From the NCBI GenBank assembly GCA_034665545.1, contig JAXDFO010000028.1:1-5845 (forward strand): a stretch of DNA of 5,845 bases. Direction: 5' to 3'. The translations under genes were made by a program, and so were the position numbers. Numbering within the stretch: position 1 is the first letter of the stretch; each line of letters opens with the position of its first letter. Shown in pieces: positions 1 through 5,716 of the stretch. The notes beneath the pieces are model-generated. The model did no database searches. It was not told where the DNA came from and worked only from the letters and a program-made list of their open reading frames with translations. This DNA is from DASYML01 sp034665545. GTDB taxonomy: Bacteria; Acidobacteriota; Blastocatellia; Pyrinomonadales; Pyrinomonadaceae.

Positions 1-119
1 ACAGGAACGCGCTCGTCCGGCTCGGCATCCTCCCCAGACCCTACACGCACCCGGACCCACTGCGCCGCCGTGAACGCTCCACGGGCTTCGACGACCACCG
101 CTACAGCCCCGAACCGTAA
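1..119 (+). CDS. C-terminal fragment of an unrecognised protein (5' end outside window)
   Basis: The reading frame whose first complete codon begins at position 3 runs open from the left edge to a TAA at 117-119 and encodes 38 residues ending in RERSTGFDDHRYSPEP. Third codon positions are overwhelmingly G or C, as in the other genes here; the two other plus-strand frames have poorer codon use. That supports a real gene end rather than a chance frame. The tail is rich in Arg, Pro and charged residues and has no motif I recognise, so no function is assigned. It converges on the lytic transglycosylase gene, with a long hairpin lying between the two stop codons. Confidence 0.55.
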   Translation, partial: RNALVRLGILPRPYTHPDPLRRRERSTGFDDHRYSPEP

Positions 120-141
120 AAGCAGGGATAGCTGACGAGCT

Positions 142-196
142 AGAGAAGCCATGAGTGATGAGTAAAAGCATATCTCTCATCATTCATGGCTTCTCT
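142..196. terminator. Long hairpin between convergent genes (possible bidirectional terminator)
   Basis: The 21-nt arms 142-162 and 176-196 are complementary except for one position that can form a G-U pair (on the plus-strand transcript). They enclose a 13-nt loop. The element sits between the stop codons of two convergent genes (119 and 206), where a shared terminator is expected. Neither side has a convincing T-tract, so intrinsic termination is inferred. It could instead be an intergenic repeat or an RNA 3'-end stabiliser. Its right arm shares the 15-mer TCTCTCATCATTCAT with the hairpin at 5640-5694, with one base different. Confidence 0.55.
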
Positions 197-205
197 TATC
201 CCTTA

Positions 206-1672
206 TCAGTTTCTTAACAGGTCTGCTGTGTAGAGTTGGCGATAGGCGCGGTAGTTAGCCATCACTTTGAAGACGTAGTTCTTGGTTTCCGCGAAGCCGA
301 TTTCTGAGGTGAAGACGCCCGCATCATTCTGGCGTGCGCGTTTGACCCAGCGCGCGACGTTGTCTTCGCCTCCGTTGTATGAAGCGATGACGGCCTCCGG
401 CAAGTTCGGAAAGAGTTTTGTGAGGTCCAACAGATATTCGCTGCCGACCGTGATGGATGCTTCCGGGCGATAGAGGTCGTCCTCCTGCAAGCCTTTCAGA
501 CCGGCGCGCGTCGCATACTTCGCCGCCGTGTCAATCGTCAGTTGCAACAGCCCGCGAGCGGCGGCGGGTGATTTCGCGCGCGGTCTAAACTGGCTCTCCT
601 GTCGCATAATCGCCAGCAGGAGTCGCGGGTCCAGATTGCGCGCGGTGGCTGCGCGCACGAGCGATTCGCGGTACGGCGCGGGATAGAGCGCATCGGCGTT
701 GGCTATCTCTGTTTGCGCGCGGGAGGCGCGGGCCGTGATGAGTTGTTGACGTGTGGCATCAACGAGCGGGCGCAGCCTCATGGTCGCCAGCCCGCCGTAA
801 TAAGAGTCAGCCGTGTCTGGAATCGCCAGGTAAGAATTGATGGCTTCCTCCTTGCGCCCCGCACGCTCAAGGCTGTACGCACGCAGGTAAGAGACCTCCG
901 CGTAATCGGTCATCACATCTTTCTGGGCCAACGACGTGCGACGCAGTTCATCCGCAGCCACTACTGCATGCTGCCAGTCGCCTTCGGCCACATCCAGACG
1001 CAGTCGCGCGAACTGCGCGTTCGTGTCCGTCGTCGTGCCCGGAAATTTCTGCCGCGTGCGTGCGACCCAGTTGATGGCCTCCTGCGGCTTTCCGGCTTCG
1101 CGCAGGCTGTCTATGATATTCAAGTAAGCGGACTCCAAGCGTTCGCCCGCAGGGTATCGCTCCGTATATTCGCGGTAGCGCGCGGCAGCATCCAGCGCGC
1201 GCCCCATGCGCAAGAGAGCGGCGGCGGAAGAGTTGAGACCCTCGCGCCCGTCCTTCGTTTGCGGGTAAGCGCGCGCGACGCGCTCGAAGAAGGGAAGCGA
1301 GTCTTCGTAAAAGCGCGCCTGGAAATATGAGCGACCGATGCCGTAGATAGCCGCAGGCACGTTGACATCGTTCGGGTAACTCTCTATGAGAGCCTGCCAG
1401 TGCGCGCGCGCCTCTGCAAAGGCACGATTGGACATGTAGATGTTGGCCCGCCGCGAATGTTCCTCCGCGCTTAATTGGTCCAACTTTCCATCCGCGCCGC
1501 GTGCCGTGCGGTCAGCGCGCCTGACGGCTTCGAGCGAGTTGTCTCTTTGAGTTTGAGAGATGAGCTTGACGAATGTCGCCCTGTTATTCGACGGGCGAGC
1601 GTGCGCGCTGGCGAGAGTCGTTACCGTAGCGCACGCGATGAGCAGGACGGATGATGAGATGAATCGGCTCAT
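206..1672 (-). CDS. Secreted soluble lytic murein transglycosylase (Slt70-like, TPR-like plus SLT domain)
   Basis: Probable periplasmic enzyme that cleaves the MurNAc-GlcNAc bond of peptidoglycan, forming 1,6-anhydro-MurNAc ends. Starting at ATG 1672 gives 488 residues. Residues 1-25 form a signal peptide (MSRF, hydrophobic ISSSVLLIA, then LASAHA). Residues about 68-290 are helical TPR-like repeats (e.g. AFAEARAHWQALIESYPND, ARFYEDSLPFFERVARAYP). The C-terminal SLT domain (about 325-480) has the catalytic Glu in MRQESQF (Glu359), GLLQ at 374-377, and SYNGG at 431-435. An upstream in-frame ATG at 1780 would add 36 basic residues. It has a GGTGGAG about 13 nt upstream, but it overlaps the OsmC gene by 29 bp and the added codons (AGG, AGA, TTG, CGA) are untypical. 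ATG 1672 has no clear ribosome site. LIAC at 11-14 could be read as a lipobox, though it is unusually close to the N-terminus. Function is confident; the start is not. Confidence 0.9.
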   Translation of the reverse strand: MSRFISSSVLLIACATVTTLASAHARPSNNRATFVKLISQTQRDNSLEAVRRADRTARGADGKLDQLSAEEHSRRANIYMSNRAFAEARAHWQALIESYPNDVNVPAAIYGIGRSYFQARFYEDSLPFFERVARAYPQTKDGREGLNSSAAALLRMGRALDAAARYREYTERYPAGERLESAYLNIIDSLREAGKPQEAINWVARTRQKFPGTTTDTNAQFARLRLDVAEGDWQHAVVAADELRRTSLAQKDVMTDYAEVSYLRAYSLERAGRKEEAINSYLAIPDTADSYYGGLATMRLRPLVDATRQQLITARASRAQTEIANADALYPAPYRESLVRAATARNLDPRLLLAIMRQESQFRPRAKSPAAARGLLQLTIDTAAKYATRAGLKGLQEDDLYRPEASITVGSEYLLDLTKLFPNLPEAVIASYNGGEDNVARWVKRARQNDAGVFTSEIGFAETKNYVFKVMANYRAYRQLYTADLLRN

Positions 1673-1751
1673 GAGACTCAGACGCCGCGCGAGAATCGCT
1701 CGTTGTCCCGGCGCGGCTTTCGCTCTCACATTCAATCGAACGAGCGCAGGG

Positions 1752-2183
1752 TTAATCGGAATCTTCCTGAATGATTTCATAGCTCGAACTTATCTCCACC
1801 CCCGGCCTGAGCGTGGCGGCGACGCTGCAATATTTCGTCTCGGAAAACTCTATCGCCTGGGCCAACGATTTCTCGCTGATGTTGCGCCCGCGCACTATAT
1901 GACGAACCTCCATGCGCGTGAAGGCGCGAGGGTGCTCCGTTCTTCGCTCGCCGCTCACCTCGACGCGATAATCCGTCACCTGCTGTCGCTTCTTCTGCAT
2001 GATGGAGATGACATCAACAGCCGTGCAGCTTCCGAGCGCGATGAGCAGCAATTCGACGGGCGTCGCCGCGCTCGCTCTCTCGTGGTTGGTGTCCAGTGTC
2101 TGCGCGTGACCGCCCGGGCTGATGCCTATAAAGAGATCGTCTCCGGCGTAACGAATCGTCGCCTTCGGATTTTCGTCTGCCAT
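1752..2183 (-). CDS. OsmC family protein (YhfA-like), putative thiol peroxidase/redox protein
   Basis: A 143-residue protein of the OsmC/Ohr superfamily, cytoplasmic homodimers of which characterised members reduce organic hydroperoxides with a pair of cysteines. Both cysteines are present in family context: Cys53 in LIALGSCTAVDVISIMQKKR and Cys119 in FSETKYCSVAATL. The KYCSV form and the EHPRAF segment (83-88) resemble the YhfA branch more than Ohr, so the substrate is unclear. The open frame extends to 2264, but ATG 2183 is chosen because GGGAGGT lies 11 nt upstream, the length then fits the family, and the extra residues do not look like OsmC sequence. It is the first gene of a likely two-gene minus-strand unit with the lytic transglycosylase, divergent from the glycine-zipper gene. 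The family call is firm; the peroxidase role is inferred. Confidence 0.92.
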   Translation of the reverse strand: MADENPKATIRYAGDDLFIGISPGGHAQTLDTNHERASAATPVELLLIALGSCTAVDVISIMQKKRQQVTDYRVEVSGERRTEHPRAFTRMEVRHIVRGRNISEKSLAQAIEFSETKYCSVAATLRPGVEISSSYEIIQEDSD

Positions 2184-2194
2184 CTTATTATTGG

Positions 2195-2201
2195 ACCTCC
2201 C
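2195..2201 (-). promoter_or_regulatory. Ribosome binding site fixing the OsmC start
   Basis: On the minus strand GGGAGGT lies 11 nt upstream of ATG 2183. It is a near-perfect anti-Shine-Dalgarno match and the reason for preferring this start over the longer open frame. Confidence 0.75.
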
Positions 2202-2222
2202 GTTGGCATGAGAGCATAGCAT

Positions 2223-2238
2223 AGCGGGCCAACCCGCT
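2223..2238 (-). other. Short GC-rich hairpin in the OsmC leader
   Basis: The perfect 6-bp arms AGCGGG and CCCGCT enclose a 4-nt loop, about 40 nt upstream of the OsmC start codon. Just downstream in that transcript is a short tandem repeat, GCATAGCATAGC on the plus strand (2214-2225). With no T-tract it does not look like a terminator. It could be a leader hairpin or chance; no regulator can be named. Confidence 0.3.
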
Positions 2239-2270
2239 TCACACGCCTGCGCACGATCCGCCAAGATTTT

Positions 2271-2294
2271 GTGACATAAGTATGTTTATATAAT
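2271..2294 (+). promoter_or_regulatory. Candidate promoter (TATAAT box) for the glycine-zipper gene
   Basis: A perfect TATAAT at 2289-2294 lies in the most A/T-rich patch of the divergent intergenic region. A GTGACA at 2271-2276 matches five of six -35 bases but is only 12 nt away, too close for a standard sigma-70 pair, so the -35 element is unresolved. If used, the transcript would start near 2301 and carry a leader of about 305 nt. The 12-bp palindrome ACATA-AG-TATGT (2274-2285) overlaps the spacer and could be an operator. The same A/T-rich patch could also serve the divergent OsmC gene. Confidence 0.35.
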
Positions 2295-2591
2295 CAGACG
2301 GCAACCCGGTCGGCGCGAGTTGAATCAGATAGACGGATGCCCACAGACGGGCACGCGCCGATTGGACCAAAGTGCCCTGAACCGTGCGACTTAAAAATGG
2401 CCCAGGGCATCTTGAAGACGATATGATCGGTTGTGCAGAAGACAAGTTCTTGCCTCTCCCTTATCTTTCTCCCCACAAGAATTTATTCCCCCTTTTGCAG
2501 GTACGAACCCGTTGCGCTTTTGAAGAATTCCTTGAGAGGATTCGGAAGGCGCGCGGGGTGGAAAGTTTTAAATGAAGAAGCTATCACAAAT
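2295..2591 (+). other. Untranslated intergenic/leader region with no convincing gene
   Basis: No frame here has the G/C-rich third positions of the neighbouring genes. Visible structure includes a 6-bp stem GGGCAC/GTGCCC (2349-2354 with 2372-2377). A competing 5-bp pairing GCACG/CGTGC (2351-2355 with 2383-2387) is mutually exclusive with it. There is also a pyrimidine-rich stretch with short breaks at about 2453-2500. If the TATAAT at 2289 is used, all of this is 5' leader of the downstream gene. No known riboswitch class is recognised. Confidence 0.4.
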
Positions 2592-2596
2592 GGAGG
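2592..2596 (+). promoter_or_regulatory. Ribosome binding site fixing the glycine-zipper protein start
   Basis: GGAGG lies 10 nt upstream of ATG 2607, and that start places a standard signal peptide at the N-terminus. The open frame continues upstream to 2433, but the extra 58 residues have untypical codon use and would bury the signal peptide. Confidence 0.75.
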
Positions 2597-2606
2597 GAAG
2601 ACGGAG

Positions 2607-4214
2607 ATGAATGTTATCAGGAGGACAGTTTCACTGGCGCTCGTATTAGCGCTCACCAGCGTGGGCCTCTTCGCGCAGACGACCAGACGCATCTCTCGCG
2701 TGCGCGAGAATCAGGTGCGGCAAGTCATACACAATCTGGAAGACCACACGGACCAGTTTCGCAGCACCCTGGACACGACGCTCGACCGGAGCAGCGTTGA
2801 CGGCACGCGCGCCGAAGACAACATCAACACGTTCGTCAGCGATTTTCAAGGCGCAGTCCAGCGTTTGCATCAACGCTTCGATAACCGGCAGGAGACGACC
2901 GCCGACGTACAGGACGTGCTCAACCGCTCGACGCGCATCAACAATTTCATACAGCGTCGCCAGTTGGACACTCGCGTGACGAATAATTGGTCCAACGTCC
3001 GCACGGACCTGAACGAACTGGCGACGGCTTACGGCCTGTCGTTTCGCCAGGACAACGCGCGTTATTACCCGCCGGTCAACGGGGGCAATCGCGGGAACAC
3101 GGGTTACGGGTCCAGGGCGAATAGTCTGACCGGCACGTACCGCTTGGACGTTTCGCGCAGCGACGACCCGCGCAACGCCGCAGACCGTGCGGTGCGCAAC
3201 CTGCCTATCAACAATCGCCAGCGTGTGCTTGACAACCTGACGGCGCGTCTCGAATCGCCGGAGCAGATAGCCATCGAGAGACGCGGTCGCACAGTGACCA
3301 TCGCCTCTACGCGCGCTCCGCAGATTACCTTTGACGCGAGCGGGCAAGAGAGCATCGAAACCGGTCCAAATGGCCGCACGATTCGCGCGCGGGCCACGCT
3401 CAATGGCGACCAACTCATAGTCAATTCGACAGGCAACAGTGGCAACGATTACAGCGTGACCTTCAATCCCGTTGACAACGGTCAACGCCTCAGTGTCACT
3501 CGCAGCATCATGACCAACAACCTCTCAAGGCCCGTCATCGTGCAGAGCATCTACGAGAGAACTTCCGATACGGCCCAGTTCAATATCTACAACGGCTCGC
3601 AGGATTATCCGGGCAACGCGGGCAACGGCGGATATGGAACGGGTGGCGGGTACGGAACCGGCGTCGGCAACGGAACGACGAGCGGCAACTTCCTCATCCC
3701 GGATGGAACGACCATTATCGCCAGGCTCGATACGGACCTGACGACACAGACGGCGCGCGACGGCGACCGCTTCACCATGACCGTGCGGGAGCCTGGACAA
3801 TACCAGGGCGCGATTATTGACGGCACAATCTCAAACGTCACGCGAAGCGGGCGCGTCACAGGGCGTTCACAGATGACGCTCAACTTCGACTCGATACGCT
3901 TGCGCGACGGCGGGACGTACAGGTTTGCGGGCGCGGTGCAGAGCGTGCGAACGAACAACGGCGACACCGTGCGCGTGGACAACGAGGGGACCGTGCGCGA
4001 TGACAGTCAGACGACCAAGACCGAACAGCGCGCGGCCATCGGCACGGCGGTCGGCGCGATCATCGGCGCAATCGCCGGAGGCGGCAAGGGCGCAGTCATC
4101 GGCGGCGTGCTGGGCGCGGGCGGCGGCGCGGGCTCCGTCTACGTGCAGGGTCGCAACGAACTGGAATTGATGACCGGTTCGGAGGTCACGATTCTCGCAA
4201 GCGCACCCAGATAA
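2607..4214 (+). CDS. Exported multidomain protein of unknown function with C-terminal glycine zipper
   Basis: A 535-residue exported protein. Residues 1-23 are a signal peptide with likely cleavage after LFA, before QTTRR. Residues about 28-150 form a charged helical domain (DGTRAEDNINTFVSDF, ADVQDVLNRSTRINNF) of a type I remember from many acidobacterial hypothetical proteins. A Gly/Asn linker (157-172) leads to a beta-rich domain (about 173-327) beginning LTGTYRLDVSRSDDPR. A second Gly-rich linker (336-360, GYGTGG repeats) precedes a C-terminal domain beginning FLIPDGTTIIARLDTDL (362-378) that is probably a small beta-barrel. This domain is interrupted by a glycine zipper at about 478-509 (IGTAVGAIIGAIAGGGKGAV, then further GG/GA repeats). 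Such zippers pack helices in membranes or assemble oligomers, so an envelope location is inferred. There are no catalytic motifs. It is transcribed alone, ending at the hairpin at 4244. The domain description is firm; the function is unknown. Confidence 0.85.
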   Translation: MNVIRRTVSLALVLALTSVGLFAQTTRRISRVRENQVRQVIHNLEDHTDQFRSTLDTTLDRSSVDGTRAEDNINTFVSDFQGAVQRLHQRFDNRQETTADVQDVLNRSTRINNFIQRRQLDTRVTNNWSNVRTDLNELATAYGLSFRQDNARYYPPVNGGNRGNTGYGSRANSLTGTYRLDVSRSDDPRNAADRAVRNLPINNRQRVLDNLTARLESPEQIAIERRGRTVTIASTRAPQITFDASGQESIETGPNGRTIRARATLNGDQLIVNSTGNSGNDYSVTFNPVDNGQRLSVTRSIMTNNLSRPVIVQSIYERTSDTAQFNIYNGSQDYPGNAGNGGYGTGGGYGTGVGNGTTSGNFLIPDGTTIIARLDTDLTTQTARDGDRFTMTVREPGQYQGAIIDGTISNVTRSGRVTGRSQMTLNFDSIRLRDGGTYRFAGAVQSVRTNNGDTVRVDNEGTVRDDSQTTKTEQRAAIGTAVGAIIGAIAGGGKGAVIGGVLGAGGGAGSVYVQGRNELELMTGSEVTILASAPR

Positions 4215-4243
4215 GCTGGCGCGCTGGAGAGAGACGCGGCAAG

Positions 4244-4319
4244 AAAAGTTGAAGGGTAGAGGATGAAGGAAAAGCTGGCGAAGCTTATTCTTCATCCTCT
4301 ACCCTTCAACTTTTTATGC
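4244..4319 (+). terminator. Perfect long-stem intrinsic terminator after the glycine-zipper gene
   Basis: The perfect 25-bp arms 4244-4268 and 4290-4314 enclose a 21-nt loop. The loop itself contains an AAGCT/AGCTT mini-stem (4272-4276 with 4282-4286). The right arm runs into a five-T tract (4311-4315), the classic rho-independent form. On the minus strand the hairpin is followed by TTTTCTT, so it may also work in reverse. It begins 29 nt after the stop at 4214 and separates this gene from the receiver gene's promoter. The stem is almost all purine on one strand and pyrimidine on the other. Confidence 0.85.
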
Positions 4320-4345
4320 TGACTGGACCAGCCTCGCGCGTCCTA

Positions 4346-4354
4346 TGTTATGAT
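4346..4354 (+). promoter_or_regulatory. Extended -10 promoter for the receiver gene
   Basis: TG-T-TATGAT matches the extended -10 pattern (TGN followed by a -10 hexamer with five of six consensus bases). No good -35 element is seen, as is usual for extended -10 promoters. Transcription would begin near 4361, giving a leader of about 27 nt that contains the ribosome site at 4373-4379. It lies directly after the preceding terminator, as expected for a new transcription unit. Confidence 0.45.
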
Positions 4355-4372
4355 GCCGCGAAATTTCAACGT

Positions 4373-4379
4373 GGGAGGG
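4373..4379 (+). promoter_or_regulatory. Ribosome binding site that selects a TTG start
   Basis: GGGAGGG ends 8 nt before TTG 4388, an ideal spacing. The upstream in-frame ATG at 4316 falls in the terminator T-tract region and upstream of the candidate promoter, so TTG is the likely start. Confidence 0.75.
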
Positions 4380-4387
4380 AAACTTCA

Positions 4388-4768
4388 TTGGCCTCACTCT
4401 TGGTAGTTGATGATGACGAGAGCATCCGCGACATACTCTATGACCTTTTCGCGGATGAGCATCGCTGTCACACGGCGGACTCCGTGGACAAGGCTCTCGC
4501 CTTGATAGAGAAAGAATTTTACGATGTGGTCCTGACGGACATTTCGATGCCGGGCTTGAGCGGCCTTGAACTTCTGGGCCTGGTCCGGCAACGCTACCCG
4601 GACACGCCCGTTATCATCATCTCCGGCATCACGGACCAGGAACACGTGCGCGGCTTGATGAAACTCGGCGCGTTCGATTACCTGTTAAAGCCTTTCCGTT
4701 TGGAAACTGTCGAGGCGAGCGTCAAACGCGCGCTCGAATATCGCAGCCGCTCGCTGGCGAATCGTTGA
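4388..4768 (+). CDS. Single-domain response regulator (CheY-like receiver)
   Basis: A 126-residue cytoplasmic receiver with no output domain, starting at TTG. The fold is complete: LLVVDDDESIRDIL at 4-17 gives the acidic pocket (Asp8, Asp9). Asp51 in VVLTDISMPGLSGLELL is the phospho-acceptor, Ser79 in VIIISG is the switch hydroxyl, Tyr98 is near the aromatic switch position, and Lys101-Pro102 are the conserved Lys-Pro pair. It should take phosphate from a histidine kinase, but none is encoded in the window, so the partner is unknown. The AlkZ-like gene follows after 28 bp and is probably co-transcribed. Without its own DNA-binding domain the protein must act by protein contact, as CheY or Spo0F do, possibly with that neighbour. 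The family assignment is very secure; the pathway is unknown. Confidence 0.93.
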   Translation: MASLLVVDDDESIRDILYDLFADEHRCHTADSVDKALALIEKEFYDVVLTDISMPGLSGLELLGLVRQRYPDTPVIIISGITDQEHVRGLMKLGAFDYLLKPFRLETVEASVKRALEYRSRSLANR

Positions 4769-4796
4769 CCCGAGAGAGCTTTCAAATTCCCGCAGC

Positions 4797-5675
4797 ATGT
4801 CTGATAGCTCCCCTTTCATCATCAAGCGGCGGCGCAGCCCCTTGGTTGAAGTCTTGCCGGAAGAGATAGAAGCATACCGCGACCGCATGTGGCGGCGCGA
4901 ACCTGAACTGCGCGTCGAGGACGCGCACGAGGCGGAAAAACTGGTGTCGGACGTGGGCTTTTGCGCGGCCATGATGGACGCGCGCACGCCCGGCCCCTCG
5001 CTCTACATAGCCGTCTGCGGTCGGCGCGACGCCTACATGCCGCGCAACGTGCAAAAGGACCAGGAAAGCAGTCTGACCTGGACCATTAAAGATGATGTCA
5101 TGCGACGCGGGCGAGTCTATTACGCCAAACTGGCGAAGGGCCGCGCGACCTTCGTGGCGCGCTCGCTGGTCCCGCACTTCAACGCGCTCTGGGGCGTGCC
5201 GCGACGCGATGAACGATTGAAGTTGTCGGATGATGCGCGCGCGGTCTTGAAAGTGATGCGCCGCGAGTGGGAGATGGCGACGGCAGACCTGCGCAAGGCC
5301 GCAGGCATCCCGGATCGTAAACGATTCACACGCGCGCTCGATGAACTGCAAAAGACTCTCAAGGTAGTGCCCGGCGAAGTCCTCTATCATCCGTGGTTCA
5401 CATACATCTGGACGCTCGCCGAAGGACGCTTTCAACAGGAACTCTCCGTCAAAGTGAAACGCGAAGACGCCTTGCGCGAAGTGGCCCGCGCCTATCTCAA
5501 TGGAGCGGGCATGACCCTGCTCGGAGAACTGGCGAAGGCCACAGGACTCTCAAGACGGGACGCGGGACTCGGCAACCACGCCCTCGTCGCGCAAGACTAC
5601 GCCCAACGCCGCTCCACCGGAATCTATAGATTAAAAGAGATGAAGGATGAGAGACGGGCTATCGAAGATGAATAG
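4797..5675 (+). CDS. AlkZ/YcaQ-related winged-helix protein (putative DNA-binding or repair-like)
   Basis: A 292-residue protein that resembles AlkZ-related proteins, relatives of the crosslink-repair glycosylase YcaQ. Visible segments are LTWTIKDDVMRRGRVYYAKL (93-112) with VPHFNALWGV (125-134), a winged-helix-like stretch at about 143-195 (ATADLRKAAGIPDRKRFTRA, then LDELQK), and TYIWTLAEGRF (202-212). Last come EDALREVARAYLNGAGMT (223-240) and GELAKATGLSRRDA (243-256). The N-terminal Gln-x-Gln/Asp motif used for catalysis in YcaQ glycosylases is not visible, so DNA binding without glycosylase activity is possible. ATG 4797 follows the receiver gene by 28 bp and has only a distant GAGAG, so translation may depend on the upstream gene. 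Residues 282-292 and the stop codon lie within a long hairpin. The assignment is from remembered family patterns and is moderate. Confidence 0.6.
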   Translation: MSDSSPFIIKRRRSPLVEVLPEEIEAYRDRMWRREPELRVEDAHEAEKLVSDVGFCAAMMDARTPGPSLYIAVCGRRDAYMPRNVQKDQESSLTWTIKDDVMRRGRVYYAKLAKGRATFVARSLVPHFNALWGVPRRDERLKLSDDARAVLKVMRREWEMATADLRKAAGIPDRKRFTRALDELQKTLKVVPGEVLYHPWFTYIWTLAEGRFQQELSVKVKREDALREVARAYLNGAGMTLLGELAKATGLSRRDAGLGNHALVAQDYAQRRSTGIYRLKEMKDERRAIEDE

Positions 5676-5694
5676 CCCGTCTCTCATCCTTCAT
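5640..5694. terminator. Perfect 22-bp hairpin overlapping the 3' end of the AlkZ-like gene
   Basis: The perfect 22-nt arms 5640-5661 and 5673-5694 enclose an 11-nt loop. The left arm codes for residues 282-288 and part of 289 of the AlkZ-like protein, and the right arm begins with its TAG stop. On the minus strand the stem is followed by a T-rich TCTCTTTTAAT, which fits termination of the convergent gene. On the plus strand there is no T-tract. The position between convergent genes suggests a shared terminator. Confidence 0.7.
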
Positions 5695-5716
5695 ACTCCC
5701 TACTTCCGACTTGCTT

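Noticed and set aside
1560..2219. 219-codon plus-strand open frame opposite OsmC and the 5' end of the transglycosylase
   Set aside because: It lies antisense to two confidently identified proteins and shows no domain. It is explained by codon bias of the opposite strand.
2239..2445. 68-codon minus-strand frame starting at TTG with a good GGGAGAGG seven nt upstream
   Set aside because: The ribosome-site match comes from the complement of the pyrimidine-rich stretch. The codons lack the G/C third-position bias of real genes here, and no protein features are visible.
2433..2606. 58-residue N-terminal extension of the glycine-zipper protein
   Set aside because: It lacks a ribosome site and has untypical codons. 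It would also place the signal peptide internally; ATG 2607 has GGAGG at 10 nt.
2646..3485. 279-codon minus-strand open frame opposite the glycine-zipper gene
   Set aside because: It mirrors the high G/C third positions of the real gene. Its translation is Arg/Val/Ala-rich without domains, while the plus strand has a signal peptide, recognisable domains and a ribosome site.
4316..4387. N-terminal extension of the receiver to ATG 4316
   Set aside because: It would start in the T-tract of the preceding terminator and ahead of the extended -10 promoter. The added residues are not part of a receiver fold, and the ribosome site at 4373-4379 points to TTG 4388.
4782..5435. 217-codon minus-strand open frame opposite the AlkZ-like gene
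   Set aside because: It is His/Arg-rich with no motif and overlaps a plus-strand gene with family-like segments and proper codon bias.
142..5694. CRISPR array or mobile-element ends suggested by the repeated hairpins
   Set aside because: There are only three copies, far apart, each a self-contained inverted repeat. No regular spacers, transposase or target-site duplications are visible.
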